64,000 nt of DNA, taken from contig CALSRS010000001.1 of assembly GCA_943788815.1 (NCBI GenBank), forward strand, positions 1,239,501-1,303,500. The letters run 5' to 3'. Position numbers and translations under genes: made by a program. Positions 26,951-34,686 of this stretch are shown one piece after another. Positions within the stretch are counted from its first letter, which is position 1, and every line of letters begins with the position of its first letter. The notes beneath the pieces are model-generated. The model was not told where the DNA came from. It searched no databases and saw only the letters and a list, made by a program, of their open reading frames with translations. The DNA comes from an uncultured Gammaproteobacteria bacterium. Lineage in GTDB: Bacteria > Pseudomonadota > Gammaproteobacteria > Eutrophobiales > Eutrophobiaceae.

Positions 26951-27590
26951 ATGGGTTCCACCCCTGGTACCGCTAACCTTGGAAATGAAGCACCTCCTAC
27001 TGACGGTGGATTTGGACTTCCATATACCATTGCCTCAGATGGCAAGATGTTCGTGGATAATGGTTCTGGGCTAGATGGCTGGGTCAATGAGGATGGTTCC
27101 ATTTTTGGTCTGCTGGATATTCAGGAACAGGTCGATGGCCCTGTATTATTCGGTGTTAACCAGGAAATCATGATAGGTGTCAGGTTACCAAGCTCGGCCC
27201 CCAAGTCTGGGTGATACGGTTTACCGTCTGTATCCGATGCTCTTCGGTGCAGGTGATAATGGCTACATGGAGATCTCCACCCTATCGAGAAACAACAGTC
27301 TGACGTTTAATGCAGCCGCTAGTACTGCTGTAGTAACTGGTAAAATCCGTGGTTTTGAGCTTGGTTCTGAAACCGGAAATCTAACTTCGATAGCCGAAGA
27401 TGATTCTGTTAGCCTGCTGGTTCAACCTGCAACTGCCAATGGTGCCATTAGCATGACGTTTGAAGAGCCTGGAAGTACCACCTATATAGATGGATATGTC
27501 TCTGAAGATAGCTCGGTGATCATTCTTAGACTTTATGAAGAAGGGACTAATGATCGTCTGGTAGGCATCATCGTGGGTGTAAAGCAGTAA
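26951..27590 (+). pseudogene. 3' remnant of a secreted-protein-like gene, truncated by IS and frameshifted
   Basis: The host sequence starting at the IS copy 2 boundary encodes a beta-rich, Gly/Ser/Asp-rich polypeptide (TDGGFGLPYTIASDGKMFV, later TTYIDGYVSEDSSVIILRLY) typical of secreted or surface proteins. Reading is open from 26951 to a TGA ending at 27214, and the natural continuation resumes one frame over and runs to TAA at 27590. Removing one C from the C5 run at about 27198-27202 would join them as ...SAPSLGDTVYRLY. The 5' end is missing and I find no matching sequence left of copy 1. The family is unknown. A strong terminator follows. Confidence 0.7.
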
Positions 27591-27613
27591 TCTTTTTTAA
27601 TTATTACCTGAGA

Positions 27614-27641
27614 AAGCCGGGCATTACCCGGCTTTTTTTTC
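27614..27641 (+). terminator. Rho-independent terminator
   Basis: The perfect stem AAAGCCGGG/CCCGGCTTT with loop CATTA runs into eight T residues, 23 bp after the remnant gene's stop. It is a textbook intrinsic terminator for rightward transcription. The A-run before the stem (GAAA) is too short to be an efficient leftward terminator for the opposing gene at 27645. Confidence 0.9.
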
Positions 27642-27644
27642 GAC

Positions 27645-27902
27645 TTATAAACACTGCCCAAAACAGTAATGCACGCTTGCATCGGGGTGATAGCTAATAG
27701 ATGAAATGTACCCTGGGTCATTGACAAGGTTTGATGCCCTCTGCTCAGTCGAAATAACGCCATTAACATAGATTAGACCTTCGCTATCTACATAGACTTC
27801 CAGATTCTGACGATTATCCTTAATAAAAAGATAGTAAGACATGGTCGAGGCGACAATCACCACCAGTATGATCGATAGAACAATTGATATAAGCATTCTC
27901 AT
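27645..27902 (-). CDS. Hypothetical small membrane-anchored protein (85 aa)
   Basis: A single N-terminal hydrophobic helix (LISIVLSIILVVIVASTMSYY) would anchor the protein in the inner membrane with a short periplasmic domain. This domain contains VDSEGLIYVNGVISTEQRA and two cysteines in HYCFGQCL at the C-terminus, which might form a disulfide. No family is recognised. It is convergent with the IS-truncated remnant and shares the intervening terminator region. Confidence 0.55.
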   Translation of the reverse strand: MRMLISIVLSIILVVIVASTMSYYLFIKDNRQNLEVYVDSEGLIYVNGVISTEQRASNLVNDPGYISSISYHPDASVHYCFGQCL

Positions 27903-28109
27903 CAGTAGATAGATAGTTTTAGTTAATAATCATTACAATTCAGTTATGAATGCTTAACTTGCAAGCCATTTTGACCAAAGTTCTCAACACAAATACAAAA
28001 AGATGATCTGTGTCATTTAATCGATATATATAATTTATAGAATAATGAATTTACAGGATTTAGGTGTACATTTGTAATTATAACAATAGGGTAAGCACGG
28101 AGGTGAAAT

Positions 28110-29588
28110 ATGTTTGAAGCTGCTGAACTGGGGAGAAAACTGTCAAAAGCGGAATTCGAGAAGATTGAACCTGAACTTCATACCGCATTACTGGCAATCC
28201 AAAGAGACCTCCTAAACACTAATATTCCAGTTATTCTCATTGTATCCGGTGTGGAAGGCGCAGGAAAAGGTGAGGTAGTCAATCGGCTAAATAAATGGCT
28301 GGATACACGGGGAATAGGGACTACGGCTTTCTGGGATGAAAGTGATGAAGAAAGAGAACGGCCCTCTTATTGGCGATTCTGGCGAAGACTACCCCCAAAA
28401 GGAAGTATCGGGATTATGTTTGGCTCATGGTATACACGCCCTATTATCGATTTTGTATTTAATCGTATTGATGAAGCAGAGTATGAAAAACAACTACAGA
28501 GAATAAGAACTTTTGAACATATGCTATCTGAAGATGGCGCACTAATTATAAAATTCTGGTTTCACATGTCTGAAAAGGACCAAAGAAAAAAGCTGGAAAA
28601 AGAAAACAAGGACCATAAATTTACCCCTTTACTCAAAAAATTTTCAAAGCGCTATAAGACATTCTCAAGTGCATCAGAGCATGCTATCCGAACTACAGAT
28701 CAAGGCGTCAGTCCATGGCATATCGTTGAAGCGGTAGATAAACGCTACCGTGACATTACTGTGGGAAAGATTTTGCATGACGCCTTGTTAGTAAAAATCA
28801 AAAAAATTGAAGATAATTCAGCAAGCACTGCAGATTCTAATATCGAAATTATCCCAACTATTGGCAATGATTTAACTGTGTTAAATGGTGTTGATACCAG
28901 TAAAACTATTACTGACAATGTTTATGACAAACAAATTAAAAAATACCAGAAAAAATTAAATGAACTCACCTGGCTGGCTAAAAAACGGGGCCGTTCAACA
29001 ATCGCTATGTTTGAAGGTTGGGATGCCGCTGGCAAGGGCGGTGCAATCCGAAGATTAACTTCTGCGATCGATGCCAGGTTATATAAGACAATTTCCGTCG
29101 CAGCCCCAACCGATGAAGAGAAAGCCCAGCATTATTTATGGCGATTTTGGCGGCATATACCAAGATCTGGTTATTTTACTATTTATGACCGCTCATGGTA
29201 TGGACGGGTACTGGTAGAACGTGTTGAAGAATTTGCGCAAAGCCATGAATGGGAACGAGCATTCCAGGAAATTAATGAATTTGAGGAACAACTTGTATAG
29301 CATGGCATTATCCTTTGCAAATTCTGGATACACATTACAAAGGATGAGCAGCTCAAGCGATTTAAGGAAAGGGAAATCACGCCCTGGAAGGTGCATAAAA
29401 TTACTGATGAAGACTGGCGAAATCGGGAAAAGTGGGAAGATTATGAACTTGCCATTAATGATATGGTGACACATACCAGCACTGAATATGCACCATGGTC
29501 ATTAATTTCTGGAAATGACAAACGAGTATCCCGGATAGAGGTATTAAAAACTATCTGCAAAACACTAGAGGAGGCACTAAAAAAATAA
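28110..29588 (+). pseudogene. Polyphosphate:AMP phosphotransferase, interrupted by one in-frame TAG
   Basis: The reading frame encodes a two-domain PPK2 class II enzyme that makes ADP from AMP and polyphosphate. Walker A-like loops occur in both domains: GVEGAGKGEVVNRL near residue 49 and EGWDAAGKGGAIRRL near residue 309. Lid residues are in YDRSWYGRVLVERV. After ...INEFEEQLV the frame meets TAG at 29298-29300, then continues without any further stop as HGIILCKFWIHITKDEQLKR to 29588. In homologues this codon is normally Glu in QLVEHG. The total of 492 codons matches the family length. A strong GGAGGT site precedes the ATG at 28110. The truncated product would lack the end of the catalytic domain. 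Confidence 0.85.
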
Positions 29589-29594
29589 TTCTAT

Positions 29595-30506
29595 CTATTT
29601 TTTAATACATCTGAAACTAACGGATGCACCTGGATCCTCTTCAGGCAGTCCTCCAAAGCAAATGACACCTTCTCCATTTAAAAATAACTCTTCGCGACGT
29701 AATTTTTCAACCCTGCCATCTGCATAAACAATCGCAGACCCGTTTGTACTGGCATCTTTAAGGTGAAAACTCCCGTGTTTATATGTAATCTCGGCATGTA
29801 CCCGAGAAGTAAATTTCCCATCAACTCTGAGATCATTTTCATGACTTCTTCCGATGGTGCAATGTGTATTTTCAGAATCAAGCCGAACGTTCTGATCGTG
29901 GTAACTTAATATTAAGACACTAATTGTAGATACAACTTTCTTCTCATTATTAGCAGGCCCGAATTTTGTTACCTCATCACTTTCTTCCCAGGGTATGGTA
30001 TAAATATTTAATTTACCTGTATATGCTTCTGCTTCCTGGCTATCTACAAAATGAGCATTTTCCTGCATATCCTCTGGTAATACCTTGATACTTTGCTCAC
30101 TGGTAAGAATTTCGTCGGCTTTGGCCAGATTGATTATTTGCTGTGCTGTGACAGGCGCATTCCCTACGATCTCTGATCCGCGATAATATATCTCACCAAA
30201 ATGCCAACCAATTTTTACATGCATTTCACCAATTTCAAATCGCCCCTGTTCACTTGCTTCCTGTAGAGTTTCGTGAATTTCTGTAGCCGTAATTGCAGCC
30301 ATAACAGGATTAGCAAATGAACACATGGCTTCATCACCTATTGTCTTAATCAACTTTCCATCATGTTGATTAACAATATCAATTATGATGTCGATGCAGG
30401 CTTTGATATCACGCCTGGCAATGGTGTCGCCATATTTTTCATAGATACGGGTACTGCCTGAGACATCAGCGTATAAAATAGCCAGTTTTTCTACAGTTTC
30501 TTCCAT
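29595..30506 (-). CDS. Class III cyclase-homology domain plus FHA domain, probably catalytically degenerate
   Basis: Residues 1 to about 165 form a class III adenylate/guanylate cyclase homology domain: the metal aspartates are in LYADVSGSTRIYEKYGD and KTIGDEAMCSF. The stretch that normally reads GDAVNVAAR, holding the transition-state Asn and Arg, is here GNAPVTAQQ, so both are replaced. Residues about 205-300 are an FHA domain (IGRSHENDLRV, SRVHAEI and DASTNGS) that binds phosphothreonine peptides. The domain pair suggests a signalling adaptor rather than an active cyclase, which is an inference from the missing residues. No membrane segment is seen. It is convergent with the phosphotransferase gene. 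Confidence 0.85.
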   Translation of the reverse strand: MEETVEKLAILYADVSGSTRIYEKYGDTIARRDIKACIDIIIDIVNQHDGKLIKTIGDEAMCSFANPVMAAITATEIHETLQEASEQGRFEIGEMHVKIGWHFGEIYYRGSEIVGNAPVTAQQIINLAKADEILTSEQSIKVLPEDMQENAHFVDSQEAEAYTGKLNIYTIPWEESDEVTKFGPANNEKKVVSTISVLILSYHDQNVRLDSENTHCTIGRSHENDLRVDGKFTSRVHAEITYKHGSFHLKDASTNGSAIVYADGRVEKLRREELFLNGEGVICFGGLPEEDPGASVSFRCIKK

Positions 30507-30635
30507 TATGATGATATTTAAGGATAGTCTATTTTTTTAATAATTAAATTTTTATACCAGATGATTTTGCTGGCATTGTCACTTTATATATTTTTGAAAT
30601 CTTCTGGATATGATTACCTAGACAGCAAAATTTTA

Positions 30636-31229
30636 TTAATCTTCATCATCACGACTTAGAATTTTAATCGTGTTTATGATTACGGGTACAACAGGGACAT
30701 CTTCATACCCATCAATCTCTGCTGTTTCAACTTCACCAATTGCATCAGCTATATCAATTCCACTAATGATTTTACCAAAGACGGTATAGCCATAATCTGA
30801 AAATGTCCGTGCCCTATGATTTAATGTCGAATTATTATTTAGATTAATAAAAAATTGTGAATCTGCCGAGTGCGGATCTGCCATACGGGCCATGGCGATT
30901 GTGCCCTTGGTGTTTTCAAGGCCATTCGTTGCCTCACTCCTAACAGGCGACATAGTATCCTTAATCATGAAATTTGCATCATAGCTACCAGATTGAATAA
31001 TAAAGTTATCTATAACTCGGTGAAATATCATACCGTCATAGTATCCGATTTCGAGATAATTCAGAAAATTTGCAACAGTCTTGGGTGCTTTTTCAGGATT
31101 CAATTCAATCTGTATATCACCCATAGTTGTATTGATTTCAATAATAGTATCCGCCTGTAGACATGCCAGGTTTAAATAAAATAATAAAATAATTGAAATA
31201 ATATTTTTCATACTAAAATTTTCTGACAT
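30636..31229 (-). CDS. Periplasmic peptidyl-prolyl cis-trans isomerase, cyclophilin type
   Basis: This cyclophilin domain catalyses proline isomerisation during protein folding. Family motifs are GDIQIELNPEKAPKTVANFL, YYDGMIFHRVIDNFIIQSG, SADSQFFINL and TVFGKIISGIDIADAIG. A hydrophobic leader (KNIISIILLFYLNLACLQA) indicates export. The preferred start may be the Met at residue 7 (31211) rather than the first. The C-terminus is short and acidic. A small helical protein gene lies 7 bp upstream on the same strand, so the pair is probably cotranscribed. Confidence 0.92.
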   Translation of the reverse strand: MSENFSMKNIISIILLFYLNLACLQADTIIEINTTMGDIQIELNPEKAPKTVANFLNYLEIGYYDGMIFHRVIDNFIIQSGSYDANFMIKDTMSPVRSEATNGLENTKGTIAMARMADPHSADSQFFINLNNNSTLNHRARTFSDYGYTVFGKIISGIDIADAIGEVETAEIDGYEDVPVVPVIINTIKILSRDDED

Positions 31230-31236
31230 AAGCTTA

Positions 31237-31470
31237 TTATGAAATCTGCATCAAGCCACGGACTCGGGTTGATGCTAATTTATCAACCTTCTTTTCTACT
31301 TTCTCACATATCTCATTTGGCTTGAATCCTTTTTCCCTAACTTCCCTCAATACATCTTTAATAGCATCATCGGGCTTGTTTGCTTTTAAAGATTGGTAAA
31401 GTACTTCAAGTATAGTTTCAGTCCATAAAGTTTTAGCTGTAGTTAAAGAGGTATTGTCTTCGTCTTCCAT
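31237..31470 (-). CDS. Hypothetical small acidic helical protein (77 aa)
   Basis: The protein has no signal peptide or membrane segment and appears all-helical, with alternating charges (IKDVLREVREKGFKPNEICE, then KVEKKVDKLASTRVRG). I do not recognise a family. It is 7 bp upstream of the cyclophilin gene. It is divergent from a 52-residue ORF across a 143-bp AT-rich gap, which presumably holds promoters for both. Confidence 0.6.
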   Translation of the reverse strand: MEDEDNTSLTTAKTLWTETILEVLYQSLKANKPDDAIKDVLREVREKGFKPNEICEKVEKKVDKLASTRVRGLMQIS

Positions 31471-31613
31471 TTTTACACTCCATAATATAACTATCGATTT
31501 GAAATACGATATAAATGATTGTATGCATTGATAAAACTATGATGCATTAAAATTTTGAATAAATTCGTTTAAACTATTAACTGTAATTTTAACATTGAAT
31601 ATAGGAGAAAAAA

Positions 31614-31772
31614 ATGAATGAAGACCATATAATTGCGGCCATTCTTGCTGCGGGTATGATTGCAGCAAATAAAGATGGTGAAGTTAAGCCAAATGAAGCG
31701 GTTTCGCTTTATAACACCACATTAACTGATTTGATTGCTTCAATGCGTCCACCAAGAGATAGCAACTCATAA
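31614..31772 (+). CDS. Small ORF, 52 aa, with EF-hand-like loop
   Basis: This is a very short gene supported by a good AGGAGA ribosome-binding site 6-7 bp before the ATG and by a protein-like composition. The N-terminal stretch IIAAILAAGMIAANKDGEVK is small-residue rich. The loop AANKDGEVKPNE aligns with an EF-hand loop at Asn3, Asp5, Gly6, Val8 and Glu12 but lacks the position 1 acidic ligand. No family is recognised and calcium binding is speculative. It is divergent from the 77-residue gene and convergent with pdxH. Confidence 0.5.
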   Translation: MNEDHIIAAILAAGMIAANKDGEVKPNEAVSLYNTTLTDLIASMRPPRDSNS

Positions 31773-31792
31773 TATTTCAATATTATGCAAGG

Positions 31793-32437
31793 TTAAGGTG
31801 CTAACCTGTATATTTCCCATTTGTTAGCATCTTGTTTTTGGTAGATTAATCTATCGTGCAAACGGTTTTCCTGCCCTTGCCAAAATTCATATAGTTGGGG
31901 CTCTAGTTGATAACCAAGCCAGGCTTTTGGTTTTTGAACCTCAATGCCTTCGAACTCGACATTTAAATCTTCTACTCGCTGCTGCATAAATTCTTTATTG
32001 GGGATGACTACGCCCTGGTCAGCGACACATGTACTTATTTGGCTTCCTCTAGGCCTGGACTTAAAATAAATATCCGCCATCTCAGAATCTAGTACACGAA
32101 CATTTCCTTCTATACGTATCTGCCTATTTAGCTCTTTCCAATAAAATAATAATGCAGCAGTGGATCGCTCTTTAAGCTCAGTTCCTTTCCTGCTAAGACT
32201 ATTCGTATAAAAAACATAACCACTCTCATTATAGTCTTTTAATAAAACATACCTTGCACTTGGTTTGCCGTCGCTATCAGCTGTCGCCAGAACCATTGCA
32301 TTTGCCAAATCAATTTTCAAATCAATTACTTCGGAAAACCATTTTTTAAACTGGTCAAGCGGATTTACGCACAGATCTGATTCTATCAGTCCCTCTGACA
32401 TGTATTCTCGTCTTAAGTCATCTAAAGAATTACTCAT
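31793..32437 (-). CDS. pdxH: Pyridoxamine 5'-phosphate oxidase
   Basis: This FMN enzyme oxidises pyridoxine or pyridoxamine 5'-phosphate to pyridoxal phosphate. The 214-residue length and motifs are standard: MVLATADSDGKPSARYVLLK, GYVFYTNSLSRKGTEL and the C-terminal FWQGQENRLHDRLIYQ with WEIYRLAP. The start codon overlaps the stop of ccmI by 4 bp, so it is translated as the last gene of the ccm operon. It is the first gene I would expect to see with its own promoter elsewhere, and that coupling is unusual. Confidence 0.96.
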   Translation of the reverse strand: MSNSLDDLRREYMSEGLIESDLCVNPLDQFKKWFSEVIDLKIDLANAMVLATADSDGKPSARYVLLKDYNESGYVFYTNSLSRKGTELKERSTAALLFYWKELNRQIRIEGNVRVLDSEMADIYFKSRPRGSQISTCVADQGVVIPNKEFMQQRVEDLNVEFEGIEVQKPKAWLGYQLEPQLYEFWQGQENRLHDRLIYQKQDANKWEIYRLAP

Positions 32438-33681
32438 GGAACCTTAGAATTAATTATTAATGACAGGACTTCTGTTCCCGGCACCTGAACATTTTCAAGC
32501 AGTCCTATAAGATCACCACTACTGACTTCTGCATTTCCTGATTTTGATATTCTTGCCTGAACTTTCACTTCGTCAAAATTTGATATCTTGTGAGTGGGCA
32601 TCATCGACAGGGAATCATCCAGAGTTATTTCTATTGGCAATTCACTTACCTGTGTCCGGTATACGGCCAGGGGCATCGCATTGCCACTAATTGATTGCGC
32701 ATATATAAAGACAGTATCACTCTGTTCTACTTCATCATTTAATTCACTAGCGATTGATACTGAAAGCATAACTGACATATTTTCATTTTCAGCTTGTACA
32801 GAATTTTCAATGGTGCCATCTTCACTCATTTGCATTTCTGTATTCGCAATCAGCATATTAATTGTATTTAATAGCTGCGGATTACCCTCGAGTACTGGTA
32901 ATAAACGTTTGTAGTATCCGTTGGCTTTTTGGTAACTTCCGGATTCTTCTGCTGCCAGTCCGGCAAATAACAATGCAGAATAATTATCTGGTGCAATCAT
33001 TACCGCGCGTTCTATCAATTCGGTTGCACGACCTGCAAAACTTCCGTTATTTAAGCGTACTAATACGTCAATATAACTAACTAGTACCTGGGGATTATCA
33101 CCGGTAAGCTGATATAAGCGTTCCAGGGCATTTGCAGCATTTTCATAATCTGATAAACCGATATAATTACTGGCAAGAAAGTACAAACCATTTACATCTT
33201 CAGGGTTCTTTCCCAGATGTTGCTCCATTAATGCGGTCATTTGAGTTGAAGGTTGATATTCCCCTGGTTCTTCTGAATATACTTCAGTACCACCCAAATC
33301 TGACATTTCTATTATTTGTGGATTTCCCAGGTAAAAATATAGAAATACCGAGAGACAAACCAGTAAGGTCGTTAGTATAAGCAAGGATTTATGCGAAGCT
33401 TCTTGATTATTTTCAGAAGCCAACTGCAGTTCTTTTGTTCCTGAATTTACCTCCTGGAGTAATGATAATTCCAATTCTGCGCGAACATTATCTAACTGTT
33501 TTGAATCCAGGTCGCCTGTATTTAATTCTGATTGCAATTCTTGAATATTTTCACGATAAACCGATAACTTGAGTTTTTCATTGTCCTCAATATTCAAATT
33601 TTGATGGCGTGACGCTACTCTAAAGACTAGCCATGCAGTAATAACTGCTATGAAAAAAACTAATGTCCAGAAAATGGTCAT
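32434..33681 (-). CDS. ccmI: Cytochrome c maturation protein CcmI (TPR protein)
   Basis: CcmI holds apocytochrome c for heme attachment. Two N-terminal membrane helices (FWTLVFFIAVITAWLVFRV and SLLILTTLLVCLSVFLYFYL) flank a cytoplasmic coiled-coil loop. A periplasmic TPR region follows (NPEDVNGLYFLASNYIGL and DYENAANALERLY). A C-terminal beta domain begins around residue 305 with VMLSVSIASELNDEV. The length (415 aa) suits the full CcmI/CycH type. The gap to ccmH is 2 bp. Confidence 0.93.
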   Translation of the reverse strand: MTIFWTLVFFIAVITAWLVFRVASRHQNLNIEDNEKLKLSVYRENIQELQSELNTGDLDSKQLDNVRAELELSLLQEVNSGTKELQLASENNQEASHKSLLILTTLLVCLSVFLYFYLGNPQIIEMSDLGGTEVYSEEPGEYQPSTQMTALMEQHLGKNPEDVNGLYFLASNYIGLSDYENAANALERLYQLTGDNPQVLVSYIDVLVRLNNGSFAGRATELIERAVMIAPDNYSALLFAGLAAEESGSYQKANGYYKRLLPVLEGNPQLLNTINMLIANTEMQMSEDGTIENSVQAENENMSVMLSVSIASELNDEVEQSDTVFIYAQSISGNAMPLAVYRTQVSELPIEITLDDSLSMMPTHKISNFDEVKVQARISKSGNAEVSSGDLIGLLENVQVPGTEVLSLIINSKVP

Positions 33682-33683
33682 AG

Positions 33684-34151
33684 CTATGTATTATTTTCCT
33701 GGTTATTTGTGTTCTTTAATATTTCAACAGCCCTGGCACGATCTTCCTGTGTAATAGAGACGTCCTCAACTTTTGATCGATTGATAAGGCGATATGCCAT
33801 AAATAGAGAAAATATTAAAAGCAAGAAAGGGCCAAACCACAATAATACTGTCACAGGGTTCAGCCTGGGATTATAAAGTACAAAATCTCCATACCTTGCG
33901 ACAAGATAATCAATTATCACCTCTTTCTCCTGCCCCTCTTCCACCATGTTAAAAACCTGGATACGTAGATCTTGCGCAAGGTCAGCGTTTGAATCTGCTA
34001 ATGACTGATTCTGACATACCAAACAACGCAATTCTTCTAGCAGTATCTGGTATTGTTCCTGCTTCTCAGGTTCCTCAAATTCCATTGGAATATCGACTGC
34101 GTAAACCGATGACAGAAATATGAATGAAAATAGTAAGGCAATCAATTTCAT
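33684..34151 (-). CDS. ccmH: Cytochrome c maturation thiol oxidoreductase CcmH
   Basis: This periplasmic, membrane-anchored protein reduces the apocytochrome CxxCH cysteines. A signal peptide (to about residue 18, SSVYA) is followed by the signature LRCLVCQNQSLADSNADLA with C43 and C46. A membrane helix is at VTVLLWFGPFLLLIFSLFMA. At 155 aa it is the short, CcmL-like form, with the TPR part in the separate ccmI. It is 2 bp from ccmI and 1 bp from ccmG. Confidence 0.96.
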   Translation of the reverse strand: MKLIALLFSFIFLSSVYAVDIPMEFEEPEKQEQYQILLEELRCLVCQNQSLADSNADLAQDLRIQVFNMVEEGQEKEVIIDYLVARYGDFVLYNPRLNPVTVLLWFGPFLLLIFSLFMAYRLINRSKVEDVSITQEDRARAVEILKNTNNQENNT

Positions 34152-34152
34152 T

Positions 34153-34680
34153 TTATATTTGATTTAACTCCTCAACTATAGGCAGGATAATGTCATTAAT
34201 AATTTCTTCTGTGAGTGGTCCCACATGCTTGTATTTAACAATCCCATTTTTGTCCAGTACAAATGTTTCTGGAACGCCATATACTCCCAGGTCAATTCCA
34301 GTAGTACCTTTGACATCTGACAGCACCAAATCATATGGATTACCCAGATCATCAAGCCATTTAAGAGCTTCAATCTCATTATCCTTATAGTTAAGGCCAA
34401 CAATATTTATGTCTTTATTATTCGCTAAATTAACAAGCAATGGATGTTCCTGTCTGCAAGGGATACACCATGTTGCCCAAATATTTAGTAATGAAACTTC
34501 GCCTTTAAAGTCTTCCACTCCAGCTATTGCTTCTGGTTGTCCCAGCACAGGAAGCGCAAATTGGGGTAGGGGTTTATCGATAAATGGGGAGGGAACTAAT
34601 CTTGGATCATTATTCAGGCCGAATATGAATAATATTACGAGTCCAAAAAATACAATTAAAGGTATCAGATATTTAAACAT
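34153..34680 (-). CDS. ccmG: Thiol:disulfide interchange protein CcmG (DsbE)
   Basis: This is a membrane-tethered periplasmic thioredoxin that keeps apocytochrome c reduced. After an N-terminal helix (LIPLIVFFGLVILFIFGLN) comes the thioredoxin fold with active site C72-I-P-C75 in WATWCIPCRQEHP. The family's GVYGVPETFVLDKNGIV segment, with the cis-proline, is also present. Length (175 aa) is typical. It lies between ccmF and ccmH in the operon. Confidence 0.96.
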   Translation of the reverse strand: MFKYLIPLIVFFGLVILFIFGLNNDPRLVPSPFIDKPLPQFALPVLGQPEAIAGVEDFKGEVSLLNIWATWCIPCRQEHPLLVNLANNKDINIVGLNYKDNEIEALKWLDDLGNPYDLVLSDVKGTTGIDLGVYGVPETFVLDKNGIVKYKHVGPLTEEIINDIILPIVEELNQI

Positions 34681-34686
34681 ACTAAA

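Noticed and set aside
27177-27590. A separate 137-residue gene starting at 27177
   Set aside because: Its first residues (SGYQARPP) are a shifted reading of the upstream frame. The protein-like part begins only after the C-run, so it is the 3' half of one broken gene.
29298-29300. Pyrrolysine or selenocysteine insertion at the internal stop
   Set aside because: TAG is not a selenocysteine codon, no pyl genes are visible in this window, and homologues have Glu at this position.
29391-29588. A small independent gene after the phosphotransferase
   Set aside because: It is in the same frame as the interrupted enzyme and encodes its conserved C-terminus (TDEDWRNREKWEDYEL).
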